Assembly: GCF_004297265.1 (NCBI RefSeq) | Contig: NZ_SCUT01000010.1 | Span: forward strand, 62,001 to 126,000 | Direction: 5' to 3' | DNA: 64,000 nt | Source of the DNA: Reyranella sp. | GTDB taxonomy: Bacteria; Pseudomonadota; Alphaproteobacteria; Reyranellales; Reyranellaceae | Shown: in pieces, positions 37,544-46,803 of the stretch | Position numbering within the stretch: position 1 is the first letter of the stretch | Layout of the letters: every line of letters begins with the position of its first letter | Translations under genes and position numbers: made by a program | The notes under the pieces: model-generated | The model's input: the letters and a program-made list of their open reading frames with translations, nothing else | What the model was told of the DNA's origin: nothing | Database searches by the model: none

Positions 37544-39064
37544 ATGAACATCGCCCACCTGCTGCTGGGCTCCGCGCAGGAGTTCCGCGACCTTCCCGCG
37601 CTGGCGCGCGGGGCGTCGCCGCATCTCACCTATCGCGAGCTGTGGCGGAAGGTCTCGGTCATGAGCACGCACTTCGCCGCCCGGTTCGGGCTCGCGCGCG
37701 GCGACCGCGTGGCCTTCGCCATGGCCAACTGCGTCGAATCGATCGAGGTCATGTACGCGATCTGGCATGCGGGCCTCTGTGCCGTGCCGATGAACGCCAA
37801 GCTGCATGCCAGGGAGTTCGCGTTCATTTTGCAGAACTCCGGCGCGAAGCTCTGTTTCGTCACACCCGATCTCGCCGGCACGATCGCCGAGGCCGCACGG
37901 GAGGCGCCGGCGCTGAAGGAGATCGTCGACGTCACGACGCGCTCCTACACGTTCATGGCGGTGGGCGATCCGAGTCCGATCGCCGACGCCGAGCCCACCG
38001 ACCCGGCCTGGCTGTTCTACACGTCCGGCACCACCGGCCGTCCGAAGGGCGCGACGCTGACGCACCGCAATCTTCTGGCGATGACGCTCAACTACTATGC
38101 CGACGTCGACCGCCCGCCGCCGGGCGGCTCGATCGTGCATGCCGCGCCCATCAGCCACGGTTCGGGCCTGTGGAATTTCCCGATGCTGGCGCGCGGCTCG
38201 GTGCAGGTCTTCCCGGAGAGCGGCAAGTACGAGGTGCCTGAGACGGTCGAGCTGATGAACCGCTGGCCCGAATGCTCGGTCTTCCTCGCGCCCACCATGG
38301 TGAAACGGCTGATCGAGCATGGCAGCGTGTCTGACCTGAAGCCCGATGCGTTGCGGCTCATCACCTATGGCGGCGCACCGATGTACGTATCGGACCTCAA
38401 GCGCGCGCTCGACGTGCTGGGCAACAAGCTGGCCCAGCTCTACGGCCAGGGCGAGAGCCCGATGACCATCACCCATCTCAGCCGGGAGTATCATTGGGAC
38501 CGCAGCCATCCGCGCTGGGAGCAGCGCCTAGCCTCGGCGGGACGCGCCGATACCTGCATGGAGGTGAGGGTGGTCGACGAGGCGGGGCGCCCGCTGCCCG
38601 TCGGTGAGGTCGGCGAGATTATCTGCAAGGGCGATCCCGTCATGGCGGGCTACTGGAACGATCCGGAGGCCACGGCGCGCTCGCTGCGCGACGGCTGGCT
38701 GTGGACCGGCGATGTCGGCGCCTTCGACGAGGAGGGGCTGCTCACGCTCAAGGACCGCTCCAAGGACATGATCATCTCGGGCGGCTCCAACATCTACCCG
38801 CGCGAGATCGAGGACGTGCTGAACCTCCATGCCGGCGTCGCCGAATGCTCGGTGGTCGGCCGCCCGCATCCCGAATGGGGCGAGGAGGTCGTGGCCTTCG
38901 TCGTGGCGCGCGCCGGCCAGACCCTCTCGCCCGCGGAGCTCGACCAGCTCTGCCTCGACAACATCGCCCGCTTCAAGCGCCCCAAGGACTACAAGTTCAT
39001 CGAGGCACTGCCGAAGAACAACTACGGCAAGATCCTGAAGACGGAGCTCAGAAAACTCTTCTAG
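37544..39064 (+). CDS. Acyl-CoA synthetase / AMP-dependent CoA ligase
   Basis: The protein is 506 aa. The ANL-family P-loop is LFYTSGTTGRPKGATLTHRN near residues 155-175. Later motifs are YGQGESPMTITHLS (A5) near 305, WLWTGDVGAFDEEGLLTLKDRSKD (A7-A8) near 385-405, and C-terminal KNNYGKILKTELR (A10 lysine). Such enzymes activate fatty or aromatic acids as CoA thioesters. It is probably transcribed with the hydrolase at 39223, though a palindromic repeat lies between. Confidence 0.92.
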   Translation: MNIAHLLLGSAQEFRDLPALARGASPHLTYRELWRKVSVMSTHFAARFGLARGDRVAFAMANCVESIEVMYAIWHAGLCAVPMNAKLHAREFAFILQNSGAKLCFVTPDLAGTIAEAAREAPALKEIVDVTTRSYTFMAVGDPSPIADAEPTDPAWLFYTSGTTGRPKGATLTHRNLLAMTLNYYADVDRPPPGGSIVHAAPISHGSGLWNFPMLARGSVQVFPESGKYEVPETVELMNRWPECSVFLAPTMVKRLIEHGSVSDLKPDALRLITYGGAPMYVSDLKRALDVLGNKLAQLYGQGESPMTITHLSREYHWDRSHPRWEQRLASAGRADTCMEVRVVDEAGRPLPVGEVGEIICKGDPVMAGYWNDPEATARSLRDGWLWTGDVGAFDEEGLLTLKDRSKDMIISGGSNIYPREIEDVLNLHAGVAECSVVGRPHPEWGEEVVAFVVARAGQTLSPAELDQLCLDNIARFKRPKDYKFIEALPKNNYGKILKTELRKLF

Positions 39065-39071
39065 CGCATTC

Positions 39072-39183
39072 CCTCATCCTGAGGAGCATCGCGCAGCGAT
39101 GCGTCTCGAAGGATGGGCAACAGGCATAGTACTCGATCCCACCCTTCGAGACGCACGTCTTCGGCGTGCTCCTCAGGGTGAGG
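39072..39183. repeat. Intergenic inverted repeat pair (REP/BIME-like)
   Basis: CCTCATCCTGAGGAGC (from 39072) with CGTCTCGAAGGATG is mirrored downstream by CATCCTTCGAGACG-like and GCTCCTCAGGGTGAGG ending near 39183. It occupies the gap between the ligase and dienelactone hydrolase genes. This is a dispersed palindrome type seen in many alphaproteobacteria. Confidence 0.75.
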
Positions 39184-39222
39184 TGAGTGTAGAGTTGAGG
39201 ACAAACCAAGGAGAACAATCAC

Positions 39223-39882
39223 ATGGGCAGTCTGATCGACTTCAAGCGTCCGGACGGATCGACCTGCAAGGGCTATCTGGCCGAAGCGGGGAAGGGCAAG
39301 CCGGGGATCGTCGTGATCCAGGAATGGTGGGGCCTCAACGACCAGATCTGCGGCGTCGCCGACCGCTTTGCACGGAACGGCTACAACGCGCTGGCGCCCG
39401 ATCTCTACAAGGGTCGCGTGACGCAGAAGCCGGACGAGGCCAACCACATGATGAGCGGCCTCGACTTCGTCGGCGCCTCCGATCAGGACATCGCCGGCGC
39501 GGTGAAGCATCTCTTAGGGATGGGCGGCAAGGTCGGCGTGATGGGCTTCTGCATGGGCGGCGCGCTCACCATCGCGGCCTGCGCCCGCGTGGGCGGCATC
39601 TCCTGCGGCGTGCCGTTCTATGGCATCCCGCCGGGCCAGCTCGCCGACCCGGCGAAGATCACGGTGCCGCTGCAGGGCCACTTCGCCAACAAGGACGACT
39701 GGTGCACGCCGGCCGCCGTCGACGCGCTCGAGAAGACGATGAAGGGCGCCGGCCAGTCGCCGGAGATCTTCCGCTACGACGCCGCGCATGCCTTCTCCAA
39801 CGAACGCAGCGAGGCCTATGACGTGAAGTCGGCCAACGCGGCGTGGGAGAGGATGCTCGAATTCCTGAAGAAGCACCTCTGA
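39223..39882 (+). CDS. Dienelactone hydrolase family protein
   Basis: The protein is 219 aa. Alpha/beta hydrolase of the DLH family: VVIQEWWGLNDQI near residue 30-42 (conserved Glu), nucleophile Cys in MGFCMGGAL near 110, and catalytic His in DAAHAFSNE near 190. The Cys-Asp-His triad is typical. The family hydrolyses dienelactones in aromatic degradation, but many members act on other esters. Flanked by intergenic palindromes on both sides. Confidence 0.9.
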   Translation: MGSLIDFKRPDGSTCKGYLAEAGKGKPGIVVIQEWWGLNDQICGVADRFARNGYNALAPDLYKGRVTQKPDEANHMMSGLDFVGASDQDIAGAVKHLLGMGGKVGVMGFCMGGALTIAACARVGGISCGVPFYGIPPGQLADPAKITVPLQGHFANKDDWCTPAAVDALEKTMKGAGQSPEIFRYDAAHAFSNERSEAYDVKSANAAWERMLEFLKKHL

Positions 39883-39885
39883 TTA

Positions 39886-40012
39886 CTCCCGTCGTCCTGA
39901 GCGGAGCGAAGCGTAGTCGAAGGACCTCTTTTCCCTTCGAGACGTCGTGCGCCGGAAAAGAGGTCCTTCGACTGCGCCGCCCTGCGGGCGGCTTCGCTCA
40001 GGACGACGGCGT
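39886..40012. repeat. Intergenic inverted repeat (CCTGAGCGGAGCGAAGC type)
   Basis: CGTCGTCCTGAGCGGAGCGAAG with AGGACCTCTTTT is mirrored by AAAAGAGGTCCTTCG and GCTTCGCTCAGGACGACGG, giving a long, imperfect stem across 39886-40012. It ends seven bases before the MFS start codon, so it could also form the leader of that mRNA. Confidence 0.75.
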
Positions 40013-40018
40013 TTTTCA

Positions 40019-41401
40019 ATGACGATCCGCCCGGCCTTCGGCCTCGCGATCGTCGGGCTGGGCGCGTCGCTCGCCCCGCTCGACATCGCCGTCAACGTGG
40101 CGCTGCCGGCGATCACAGCCCACTTCAAGGTCGCCCTGGGCGACGTGCAGTGGCTCGTGATCTGCTACGTGCTGGTCTACGGCTCGCTGATGCTGGTCTG
40201 CGGCAAGCTCGGAGACCTGTTCGGGCATCGGCTCGTCTTCCGCATCGGCCTCGCGATCTCGGCCTTGGGTTGCGCGGCCTGCGCGGCGGCACCGGACTGG
40301 CCGCTGTTCCTGTGGGCGCGCGGCGCACAGGGGATCGGCACGGCGCTGGCCCTGTCCTGCACGCCGGCGCTGGCCACCTCGCTGTTTCCCGAGAGCGACC
40401 GCACCAAGGCACTGGCGGGCTTCGCCAGTTCGATGGCCATCGCCGCCGCGGTCGGCCCGTTCCTCGGCGGCGTGCTGGTCGAACTCTGGGGCTGGCCGGC
40501 CGTCTACTGGGTGCGGGTGCCGCTCGCGCTCGTGACGCTCGCTCTGTCGGGCCTTCTGCCCTCTCCGAAGCCCGATTCGCGGCCCTTCGATGCCGTTGGG
40601 GCGGTGCTGCTGGCGGCCTGCATGAGCACGCTGCTCCTGTCGCTCACCTTCGCGCAACGCAAGGAGATCCCCGGCCCATGGGCGCTGGCGATGGCGATCG
40701 TCGCGCTGGTCCTGATCGTGGCCTATGTCCGCCGCGCCAACCGGGTGCCCGAGCCGATCATCCGGCCGTCGCTCTTCGCCGATCCGCGCTTCACGATTCC
40801 CAACGTGCTGAATGTGCTGGCCAACCTCGCGGGCTTCGCCATCCTGCTGCTGACGCCCTATTACCTCGTGAACGTGCTGAAGTTGACGCCGCTGGGCGTC
40901 GGCATCGTGCTGGCGATGGCCTATGGCGGCAGCCTGACCGGCGCGCCGCTCTCGGCCTTCCTCGTGAGCCGCATCGGCCAGCGGCCGACCGTCTTTGCAG
41001 GCGTCGCCTGCGTCGGCCTCGGCCTGCTGCCCCTGGGCTTCACCGGGATCGATACGCCCGTTCTCGTCGTCGCGGCGCTGCTGGTGCTGGAAGGGATGGG
41101 GCAGGGCCTGCTGACGGTGGCCTACACCGACATCGTGACGGCGACCCTGCCGGCGCGCGACCGTGGCGTCGCAGGCAGCCTGTCGCTGCTCACGCGCACG
41201 ATCGGCATCGTTGCCGGCGCGTCGGTCCTGACGGCGCTGCAGGCCCATGGCGCGCAGGGCTTCATGAACATGGCCGGCTTCCTCGCCGGCTACCGCTTCG
41301 CCTTCGTGGCGGCCGGCGGCGGGTTGCTGGCGGTGCTGCTGCTGTCGCTCCTCTGGCCGGGCATCTGGTCGGCCAATCCTCGTGCCCGGCGCAGATCGTG
41401 A
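40019..41401 (+). CDS. MFS exporter, DHA2-like
   Basis: The protein is 460 aa from ATG 40019, giving about 12-14 hydrophobic segments. The start is preferred to an upstream frame because the upstream part is the palindromic repeat. First helix: LAIVGLGASLAPLDIAVNVALP, with the DHA2-type N-terminal D/N-x-T/A-x-x-N-V-A-L-P. Motif A follows helix 2 (GKLGDLFGHR). Drug or metabolite export by proton antiport is likely; the substrate is unknown. Confidence 0.88.
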   Translation: MTIRPAFGLAIVGLGASLAPLDIAVNVALPAITAHFKVALGDVQWLVICYVLVYGSLMLVCGKLGDLFGHRLVFRIGLAISALGCAACAAAPDWPLFLWARGAQGIGTALALSCTPALATSLFPESDRTKALAGFASSMAIAAAVGPFLGGVLVELWGWPAVYWVRVPLALVTLALSGLLPSPKPDSRPFDAVGAVLLAACMSTLLLSLTFAQRKEIPGPWALAMAIVALVLIVAYVRRANRVPEPIIRPSLFADPRFTIPNVLNVLANLAGFAILLLTPYYLVNVLKLTPLGVGIVLAMAYGGSLTGAPLSAFLVSRIGQRPTVFAGVACVGLGLLPLGFTGIDTPVLVVAALLVLEGMGQGLLTVAYTDIVTATLPARDRGVAGSLSLLTRTIGIVAGASVLTALQAHGAQGFMNMAGFLAGYRFAFVAAGGGLLAVLLLSLLWPGIWSANPRARRRS

Positions 41402-41420
41402 CGGGGTGAAGCTTCCGTCG

Positions 41421-42380
41421 TCAGGGCAGCTTGATGTCGCCTTTCTTGATGATCGCGCCGAACATCGCGCTCTCGGTGCCGATCTGTTTCCTGAAATCCG
41501 ACGGGTTGAGATAGGTCACGCGCATGCCGCCATTGTGGACCTTGGCCATGATGTCGGGCGCGCGCAGGGCTTCGGCAATTGCCTGGTCGAGCCGCGCGAT
41601 CGCCTCGGGCGATGTGCCGGCGGGGGCGAGGATGCCGAACCAGGAATCGCCGCCCTCCTTGCCGTAGCCGCTTTCCCGCAGGGTCGGGACGTCCGGGAAA
41701 TCCGGGTGGCGCACCTCCGCCAGCATTGCCAGCGCCCGCAGCTTGCCCGCCTTGATGTGCGGCAGGGTGGTCTGGTCGAACTGCGCCTGGATCTCGCCGG
41801 CCAGCAGCGCATTGGTCGCGGGGGCGCTGCCGCGATAGGGCACGTGCGTCATCCGGATGCCGGCTTCGAGGCAGAGCATCTCGCCGAAAAGGTGCGTGAT
41901 CGTGGCGAGACCGGCCGACCCGTAGTTCAGCTTGCCCGGATTGGCCTTCGCATAGGCCACGAACTCCGCGACCGTGTTGGCCGGCACCGACGGATGGACG
42001 GCGAAGGCGCCCCACGAGGTCGACATGCGTGACACCGGGATGATGTCGCGATCAGGGTCGAACGGGATCGGCTGCAGGTGACGTGTGATGCAGACCATCG
42101 CCGTCGTCGTGGTGAGGAAGGTGTGATGGTCGACCGGCTGGTTCTTCACGAACTCCGCACCGATCATGCCCGAGGCGCCGGCCTTGTTGTCGAACAGCAC
42201 GCCCTGGCCCAGGAGTTGGGCAGCGCGCTCCATGACGATGCGGCTGGAAACGTCCGACGGCCCGCCGGGCGGATAGGGGATGACGAGACGAAGCGGCTTG
42301 GCCGGCCAGGAAGCCTGCGCGATCGCGGGAGATGCGAGCGCGGTTGCAACGGCCGAGGCGGTGAACGCACGACGACGCAT
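41421..42380 (-). CDS. Tripartite tricarboxylate transporter (Bug family) substrate-binding protein
   Basis: The protein is 319 aa with an N-terminal signal peptide (MRRRAFTASAVATALASPAI, cleavage near AQA). Family marks: WPAKPLRLVIPYPPGGPSDV near residue 25-45, NKAGASGMIGAEFV near 65-78, and YGSAGLATITHLFGEM near 145-160. These periplasmic proteins capture carboxylates or related compounds. No TctA/TctB membrane genes are adjacent, which is common for Bug proteins. It converges with the MFS gene. Confidence 0.9.
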   Translation of the reverse strand: MRRRAFTASAVATALASPAIAQASWPAKPLRLVIPYPPGGPSDVSSRIVMERAAQLLGQGVLFDNKAGASGMIGAEFVKNQPVDHHTFLTTTTAMVCITRHLQPIPFDPDRDIIPVSRMSTSWGAFAVHPSVPANTVAEFVAYAKANPGKLNYGSAGLATITHLFGEMLCLEAGIRMTHVPYRGSAPATNALLAGEIQAQFDQTTLPHIKAGKLRALAMLAEVRHPDFPDVPTLRESGYGKEGGDSWFGILAPAGTSPEAIARLDQAIAEALRAPDIMAKVHNGGMRVTYLNPSDFRKQIGTESAMFGAIIKKGDIKLP

Positions 42381-42477
42381 GGACGCTCCTCCAGTTCATT
42401 CTTGTTTGAAGGCAGCCTCCCACGCAGGCGCCGGTTCCGCCAGTCCCGCTCCTTTGGCTTCGTGTTAGGTTTGGCCC

Positions 42478-42897
42478 ATGAAGCGGTTTGGCGATCCCAG
42501 GGTGGCGGCGGCCTTCAAGACCTATGCGCCCGACGTGCGCGACCGGTTGCTGGCGCTGCGCGAGACCATCTTCGATGTGGCGGCCGCGACCGACGGCGTC
42601 GGCGTGCTGACAGAGACACTGAAATGGGGTCAGCCCAGCTATCTCACCGAAGAGACCGGCAGCGGCACCACCGTGCGCATCGACCGGCTGAAGGGCGATA
42701 GCGGCGGCTACGCGATTTACTTCCACTGCCAGAGCGGGCTGGTCGGCCAGTTCCGCGACCTCTATCCCGAGACCTTCAGCTACGAGGGCGAGCGCGCCAT
42801 CCTGTTCCAACCCAAGACGCGCGTTCCGGCCAGAGAACTGCGCCATTGCATTGCGCTGGCCCTGACCCATCATTTGCGGAAGAAGAAAAGGAAGTAA
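42478..42897 (+). CDS. DUF1801 domain protein
   Basis: The protein is 139 aa. The pattern VAAAFKTYAPDVRDRLLALR, then LTETLKWGQPSYLTEETGSG and VGQFRDLYPETFSYEGERAI matches DUF1801 proteins, small alpha-beta proteins of unknown activity often found near stress or metabolism genes. It is divergent from the Bug gene (97 bases) and 19 bases from the downstream SDR gene, so it may be co-transcribed with it. Confidence 0.85.
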   Translation: MKRFGDPRVAAAFKTYAPDVRDRLLALRETIFDVAAATDGVGVLTETLKWGQPSYLTEETGSGTTVRIDRLKGDSGGYAIYFHCQSGLVGQFRDLYPETFSYEGERAILFQPKTRVPARELRHCIALALTHHLRKKKRK

Positions 42898-42916
42898 CGC
42901 ACGGGAGAGAAGCGTC

Positions 42917-43738
42917 ATGTCGGGCAAATTGACGGACAGGGTGGCGATCGTCGTCGGGGCAGGCTCGAGCGGACCGGGTTGGGGCAATGGCAAGTGCACG
43001 GCGATCACCTTCGCGCGCGAGGGCGCCAGGGTGTTCTGCGTCGACGTGAAACGTGCCGCCGCCGAGGAGACGGTGGGGCTGATCGAGAAGGAGGTCGGTC
43101 CGGGCTTTGCGGTCGCCCACGAGGCCAATGCTTCGAGCAACGCCGACGTGAAGGCCATGGTCGATGCCTGCATGGCGAAGTGGGGCCGGGTCGACATCCT
43201 CGACAACAATGTCGGCATCGGCTCGCAGGGCGGGCCGGTCGAGCTCAGCGAGGACGAGTGGCATCGCGTGTTCGACGTCAACGTGAAGAGCTTCTTCCTC
43301 ACCGCCAAGCACGTGCTGCCGATCATGGAGCAGCAGGGCAAGGGCGCGATCGTGAACGTGAGCTCGATCGCTTCGATCCGCAGCCCCAAGGGGATTTCCT
43401 ACCTTGCCTACAATGCCAGCAAGGGCGCTGTGAACTCGCTCACCATGGCGATTGCGTCGCAATATGCGGAGAAGGGCATCCGCTGCAACGCGATCCTGCC
43501 CGGCCTGATGCACACGCCGATGATCGACTTCCTGGCCGAGCAGTACGCCCGGAACGAGAAGGACCATAACCAGGCCTACGAGAAGATGATCGCCATCCGC
43601 GACCACGCCTCGCCGACCGGCAAGATGGGCACGGGCTGGGATACCGCCAACGCGGCGCTGTTCCTGGCGTCGGACCAGTCGGCCTATGTGAATGGCCACC
43701 TGCTGGTGGTCGACGGCGGCATCACGATACGGGCCTAG
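42917..43738 (+). CDS. Short-chain dehydrogenase/reductase
   Basis: The protein is 273 aa. Cofactor-binding loop VAIVVGAGSSGPGWGNGKCT (residues about 9-28) is a lengthened TGxxxGxG variant. NNVGIGSQGG near 94 is the NNAG equivalent. The catalytic Tyr-x3-Lys is YNASKGAV near 165-169, with Ser in VNVSSIASI. Asp after beta-2 (FCVDVKRA) favours NAD(H). Substrate unknown. Confidence 0.92.
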   Translation: MSGKLTDRVAIVVGAGSSGPGWGNGKCTAITFAREGARVFCVDVKRAAAEETVGLIEKEVGPGFAVAHEANASSNADVKAMVDACMAKWGRVDILDNNVGIGSQGGPVELSEDEWHRVFDVNVKSFFLTAKHVLPIMEQQGKGAIVNVSSIASIRSPKGISYLAYNASKGAVNSLTMAIASQYAEKGIRCNAILPGLMHTPMIDFLAEQYARNEKDHNQAYEKMIAIRDHASPTGKMGTGWDTANAALFLASDQSAYVNGHLLVVDGGITIRA

Positions 43739-43891
43739 AGCGTCGGGATTTCGAGGAATCGGGGCGCACAGGCGAAATAACGCAATAAACGAAATAATCG
43801 AAACGAAATTTTGGATTCTCGGCTGGGTGGTACCAGGCTACCGCGAAAATCGGCGGCGGGACGTCCTGAATTGCCTTGGGCGAGCGCGTGA
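43739..43891. other. AT-richer intergenic stretch between convergent genes
   Basis: About 150 bases with AT-rich runs (43775-43820) unlike the surrounding sequence. I see no gene, hairpin with T-run or clear promoter. It separates the SDR stop from the convergent AbrB-family permease stop. Confidence 0.5.
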
Positions 43892-44983
43892 TCAGCGGCG
43901 CGCGCGTCTCAGGATCGTCCGGAAGACGATGGGTCCGGTGATGATGATCAGGAACAGCCGGAACAGATGGTGGGTCGCCACCATCGCGATCTCGACGCCC
44001 AGCGCCAGGCCGATCAGGCTCATTTCGGCGAAGCCGCCGGGGGCGTAGCTCAGCACCGTGGCGTCGAGGTTGAGGCCGGTCAGGGCGTGGGTGATCTCGG
44101 CGAACCCCACGGCGCAGGCGATGAGGATGAAGGCGGCGCCGACCGAGGCCGCCATCTCCTTGTGCAGCCTGTCGAAGTTGGCGCCGACGAAGCGGCAGCC
44201 GATGCCGGTGCCGACCACGACCTGGGCGGCCGCGACCAGAAATCCGGGTGGCTGGGAGTTTGTGAGGCCGCCGAGATGGGCGATGGCGCTCACGATCATC
44301 GGCCCCATCATGAAGCTGGCGGGCAGGCGCAGCAGGCGGCCAGCGACCGCGCCGATCACGCCGCAGGCGACGAGGACCGCATAGTCCTTCCAGTCATTGC
44401 CGGTCGCTCCGTGGACCATGGTGAGCACGCTGGTCTGCGCGCCGTTCACCAGCCGGTACCAGACCGGGATGGTGAGCACGACCGTCAGGATGCGCAGCGC
44501 ATGCGCGAGCGCGATCGAGCGCTCCTCGCCGCCCATCGCGCCGCCCATGATGGTCATGTCGTTCAGGCCGCCCGGCATGGCGGCGAAGTAGCAGGTGACC
44601 TTGTCCCAGTCGGTGACGCGGCGCAGCCAGGCATAGCAGAGGGTGGCGCCGGTCATGGTCATGCCGGTGAGGATGCACAGGCTCACCGCCCATTCGCCCA
44701 GCCGTTGCAACAGTTCGGGGGTGAAGCCCGAGCCCAGCAGGACGCCGAGGATGATGATCATGCCCTGCCGCAGCTGCACCCGCATGCCGACCCGCAACCC
44801 GAGGAACGCGGCGACGGTGGAGAAGACGCAGGCGCCCAGCATCCACGCGAGCGGCATGCGCAGCCAGTCGAAGACGAAGCCGCCCGCCGTGCCGATGGCG
44901 AGCGCCAGCGCGAGAGGCTGCCAGCCCTCGTGGCCGATGATCCTCTTCTTCTCGGGCTTGAAGGGAATATCCTTGGCGCTCAA
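43892..44983 (-). CDS. AbrB-family membrane protein (ammonia monooxygenase-like regulator/permease fold)
   Basis: About 363 aa if translation starts at TTG 44983, where the TTG overlaps the NAD kinase stop (TTGA). No ATG start is nearby: the frame is open to 45985 but antisense. About 9-10 hydrophobic segments with the duplicated family pattern [20 protein letters not shown] and [20 protein letters not shown], plus [12 protein letters not shown]. AbrB (PF05145) proteins are predicted permeases of unknown substrate. Coupling to nadK is notable. Confidence 0.8.
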   Translation of the reverse strand: MSAKDIPFKPEKKRIIGHEGWQPLALALAIGTAGGFVFDWLRMPLAWMLGACVFSTVAAFLGLRVGMRVQLRQGMIIILGVLLGSGFTPELLQRLGEWAVSLCILTGMTMTGATLCYAWLRRVTDWDKVTCYFAAMPGGLNDMTIMGGAMGGEERSIALAHALRILTVVLTIPVWYRLVNGAQTSVLTMVHGATGNDWKDYAVLVACGVIGAVAGRLLRLPASFMMGPMIVSAIAHLGGLTNSQPPGFLVAAAQVVVGTGIGCRFVGANFDRLHKEMAASVGAAFILIACAVGFAEITHALTGLNLDATVLSYAPGGFAEMSLIGLALGVEIAMVATHHLFRLFLIIITGPIVFRTILRRARR

Positions 44984-45762
44984 GGAGCGAACTGCTCCTT
45001 GAGGATGCGCTCCTCGAGATCGTGCTCGGGGTCGAACAGCAGGGTAAGCTTCGTGTCGCTGGCCTCGGTGACCTCGACATGGGCGACGTTGGCGATCTCC
45101 ACCGAGTCCGCCGCCGCCGCGACGGGACGCTTCTTCGGGTCGAGGATCGTGAACTCGACCTTGGAGGTGCGCGAGAGCAGCGCCCCGCGCCAGCGCCGGG
45201 GCCGGAAGGCGTTGATCGGCGTCAGCGCCAGCAGGCCGGCGCCCAGCGGCAGGATCGGACCGTGGGCCGAGAGATTGTAGGCGGTGGAGCCGGCGGGCGT
45301 CGCCACCAGGACGCCGTCGCAATGCAGCTCCGGCAGCCGCTTTTGGCCGTCGACCGCGACTTCGATGCGCGCCGTCTGACGGCTCGAGCGCAGCAGCGAC
45401 ACCTCGTTGATGGCGAGGACTTCGGAGACCTTGCCGCGCGTATTGGTGGCCAGCATGCGCAGCGGAGTCAGCGTCACCTGGCGGGCCTTCTTGAGCCGCT
45501 TCAACAGGTTGGTTTCCCTGTATGTGTTGAGCAGGAAGCCGACCGTGCCGAGGTTCATGCCGTAGATCGGCTTGAGCCGCCGCATGTTGCGATGGAGCGT
45601 CTGCAGCATCAGCCCGTCGCCGCCCAGCGCGACGATGATGTCGGCCTCGGCGGAGGTCGACGCGCCATAGATTTCTTCGAGGCGGGCCTTGGCCTTGCGG
45701 GCCGCGGGCGTGCTGGCACAAACGAAGGCGAGGCGGGGAGCGGGCGGGGACTGGACGGCCAT
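44980..45762 (-). CDS. nadK: NAD kinase
   Basis: The protein is 260 aa. The GGDG motif is at residues 47-50 ([11 protein letters not shown]). It is followed by [10 protein letters not shown], the NEVSL motif and [20 protein letters not shown], all diagnostic of bacterial NAD kinases, which phosphorylate NAD to NADP. It overlaps the downstream permease gene at TTGA. The start at 45762 has no strong ribosome site visible, but the N-terminus [16 protein letters not shown] fits the family. Confidence 0.95.
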   Translation of the reverse strand: MAVQSPPAPRLAFVCASTPAARKAKARLEEIYGASTSAEADIIVALGGDGLMLQTLHRNMRRLKPIYGMNLGTVGFLLNTYRETNLLKRLKKARQVTLTPLRMLATNTRGKVSEVLAINEVSLLRSSRQTARIEVAVDGQKRLPELHCDGVLVATPAGSTAYNLSAHGPILPLGAGLLALTPINAFRPRRWRGALLSRTSKVEFTILDPKKRPVAAAADSVEIANVAHVEVTEASDTKLTLLFDPEHDLEERILKEQFAP

Positions 45763-45864
45763 ACGGGATACAGCAATGCCTCGGGTGCAGGAATCGTACT
45801 ATAGCCGCCCGCCGTGCCGGTGCGATAAAATCCCGGCCATAAAGAAACCGCGAGGAGGAACGCG

Positions 45865-46743
45865 ATGGAACTGGTCCCGCTGGCCGATGGCTTCGGCGTC
45901 GAGGTGAAGGGCGTCTCGCTGCTCGATGTCGCGACGGACGCCCAGGCCTACAAGGAAGTTCGCGCCGCCTTCGAAACGTATTCACTCCTAGTGTTCCGCG
46001 ACCAGCAGATCGCCGACGACATCCAGGTCGCCTATAGCCGCGCCTTCGGGCCGCTGGAGCTCACCAAGGTCGCGTCGCTCGGCGCCAACAGCTTCTACTC
46101 GCGCCTGACCAATGTGGGCGAGAAGGGCGAGATCGTGCCGCCCGACCACCGCCAGGTGCTGGTCGCCAAGGCCAACGCGCTGTGGCACACGGATTCATCC
46201 TTCAAGAAGACGCCGGCGCTCGCCTCGGTGCTGACGGCGCGCGTACTGCCGGACGCCGGCGGCGAGACCGAATACACCTCGACGCGGCTCGCCTGGGAAC
46301 GGCTGCCGGCCGACCTGCAGGAGAAGCTGAAGACGGCCGTGGCGACCCACTCCTATGCCAACAGCCGCGACCAGATCCATCCCGACCTCGCCAATGCCGA
46401 GGAGCGCAAGGCGCTGCCGCCGGTGCGCTGGCGGCTGAACTGGCGGAACCCGGTCAACGACCGCCGCGCTCTCTATGTCGCCAGCCACGCCTATGCGATC
46501 GACGGCATGGACGATCGCGACGCGCGCCAGCTTCTCGCGCAGCTCCTCGACGAGGCGACGCGACCGGAATTCGTCTACAGCCACAAATGGCGCCAGGGCG
46601 ACGCGGTGATGTGGGACAACCGCGCCATGCTCCACCGCGGCCGCCCGTGGGACTACACGCGCGAACGCTCGATGGTGCGCACGACGATCTCGGCAACGGA
46701 AGCCGACGGGCTCAGCGAAGTGACGCCGCCAGTCGTTCACTAG
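45865..46743 (+). CDS. TauD/TfdA-family Fe(II)/2-oxoglutarate dioxygenase
   Basis: The protein is 292 aa. Fe ligands: His and Asp in LWHTDSSFKK near residue 110, and distal His in RAMLHRGRPWDY near 255-262. The 2-oxoglutarate-binding Arg is in ERSMVRTT. The N-terminus (GVEVKGVSLLDVATDAQAYK) and LLVFRDQQI are typical of the TfdA branch. Possible substrates are taurine or aryloxyalkanoates, but none can be chosen. GAGGAGGAACGCG is a good ribosome site. Confidence 0.9.
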   Translation: MELVPLADGFGVEVKGVSLLDVATDAQAYKEVRAAFETYSLLVFRDQQIADDIQVAYSRAFGPLELTKVASLGANSFYSRLTNVGEKGEIVPPDHRQVLVAKANALWHTDSSFKKTPALASVLTARVLPDAGGETEYTSTRLAWERLPADLQEKLKTAVATHSYANSRDQIHPDLANAEERKALPPVRWRLNWRNPVNDRRALYVASHAYAIDGMDDRDARQLLAQLLDEATRPEFVYSHKWRQGDAVMWDNRAMLHRGRPWDYTRERSMVRTTISATEADGLSEVTPPVVH

Positions 46744-46803
46744 GGCAGGGAAGGGGATTGGCGGCCCGGCCCGAGGGGCGCGCCGCCAAGTTCCAGACGC
46801 CGC

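Noticed and set aside
36344..38509. Extension of the FAD oxidase frame to 721 codons
   Set aside because: The extra 343 codons are antisense to the acyl-CoA ligase gene and low-complexity. The conserved dinucleotide fold begins directly after ATG 37480.
43892..45985. Extension of the AbrB permease frame upstream to 45985
   Set aside because: The extension overlaps NAD kinase in another frame on the same strand and reads as low-complexity Arg/Pro/Ser sequence.
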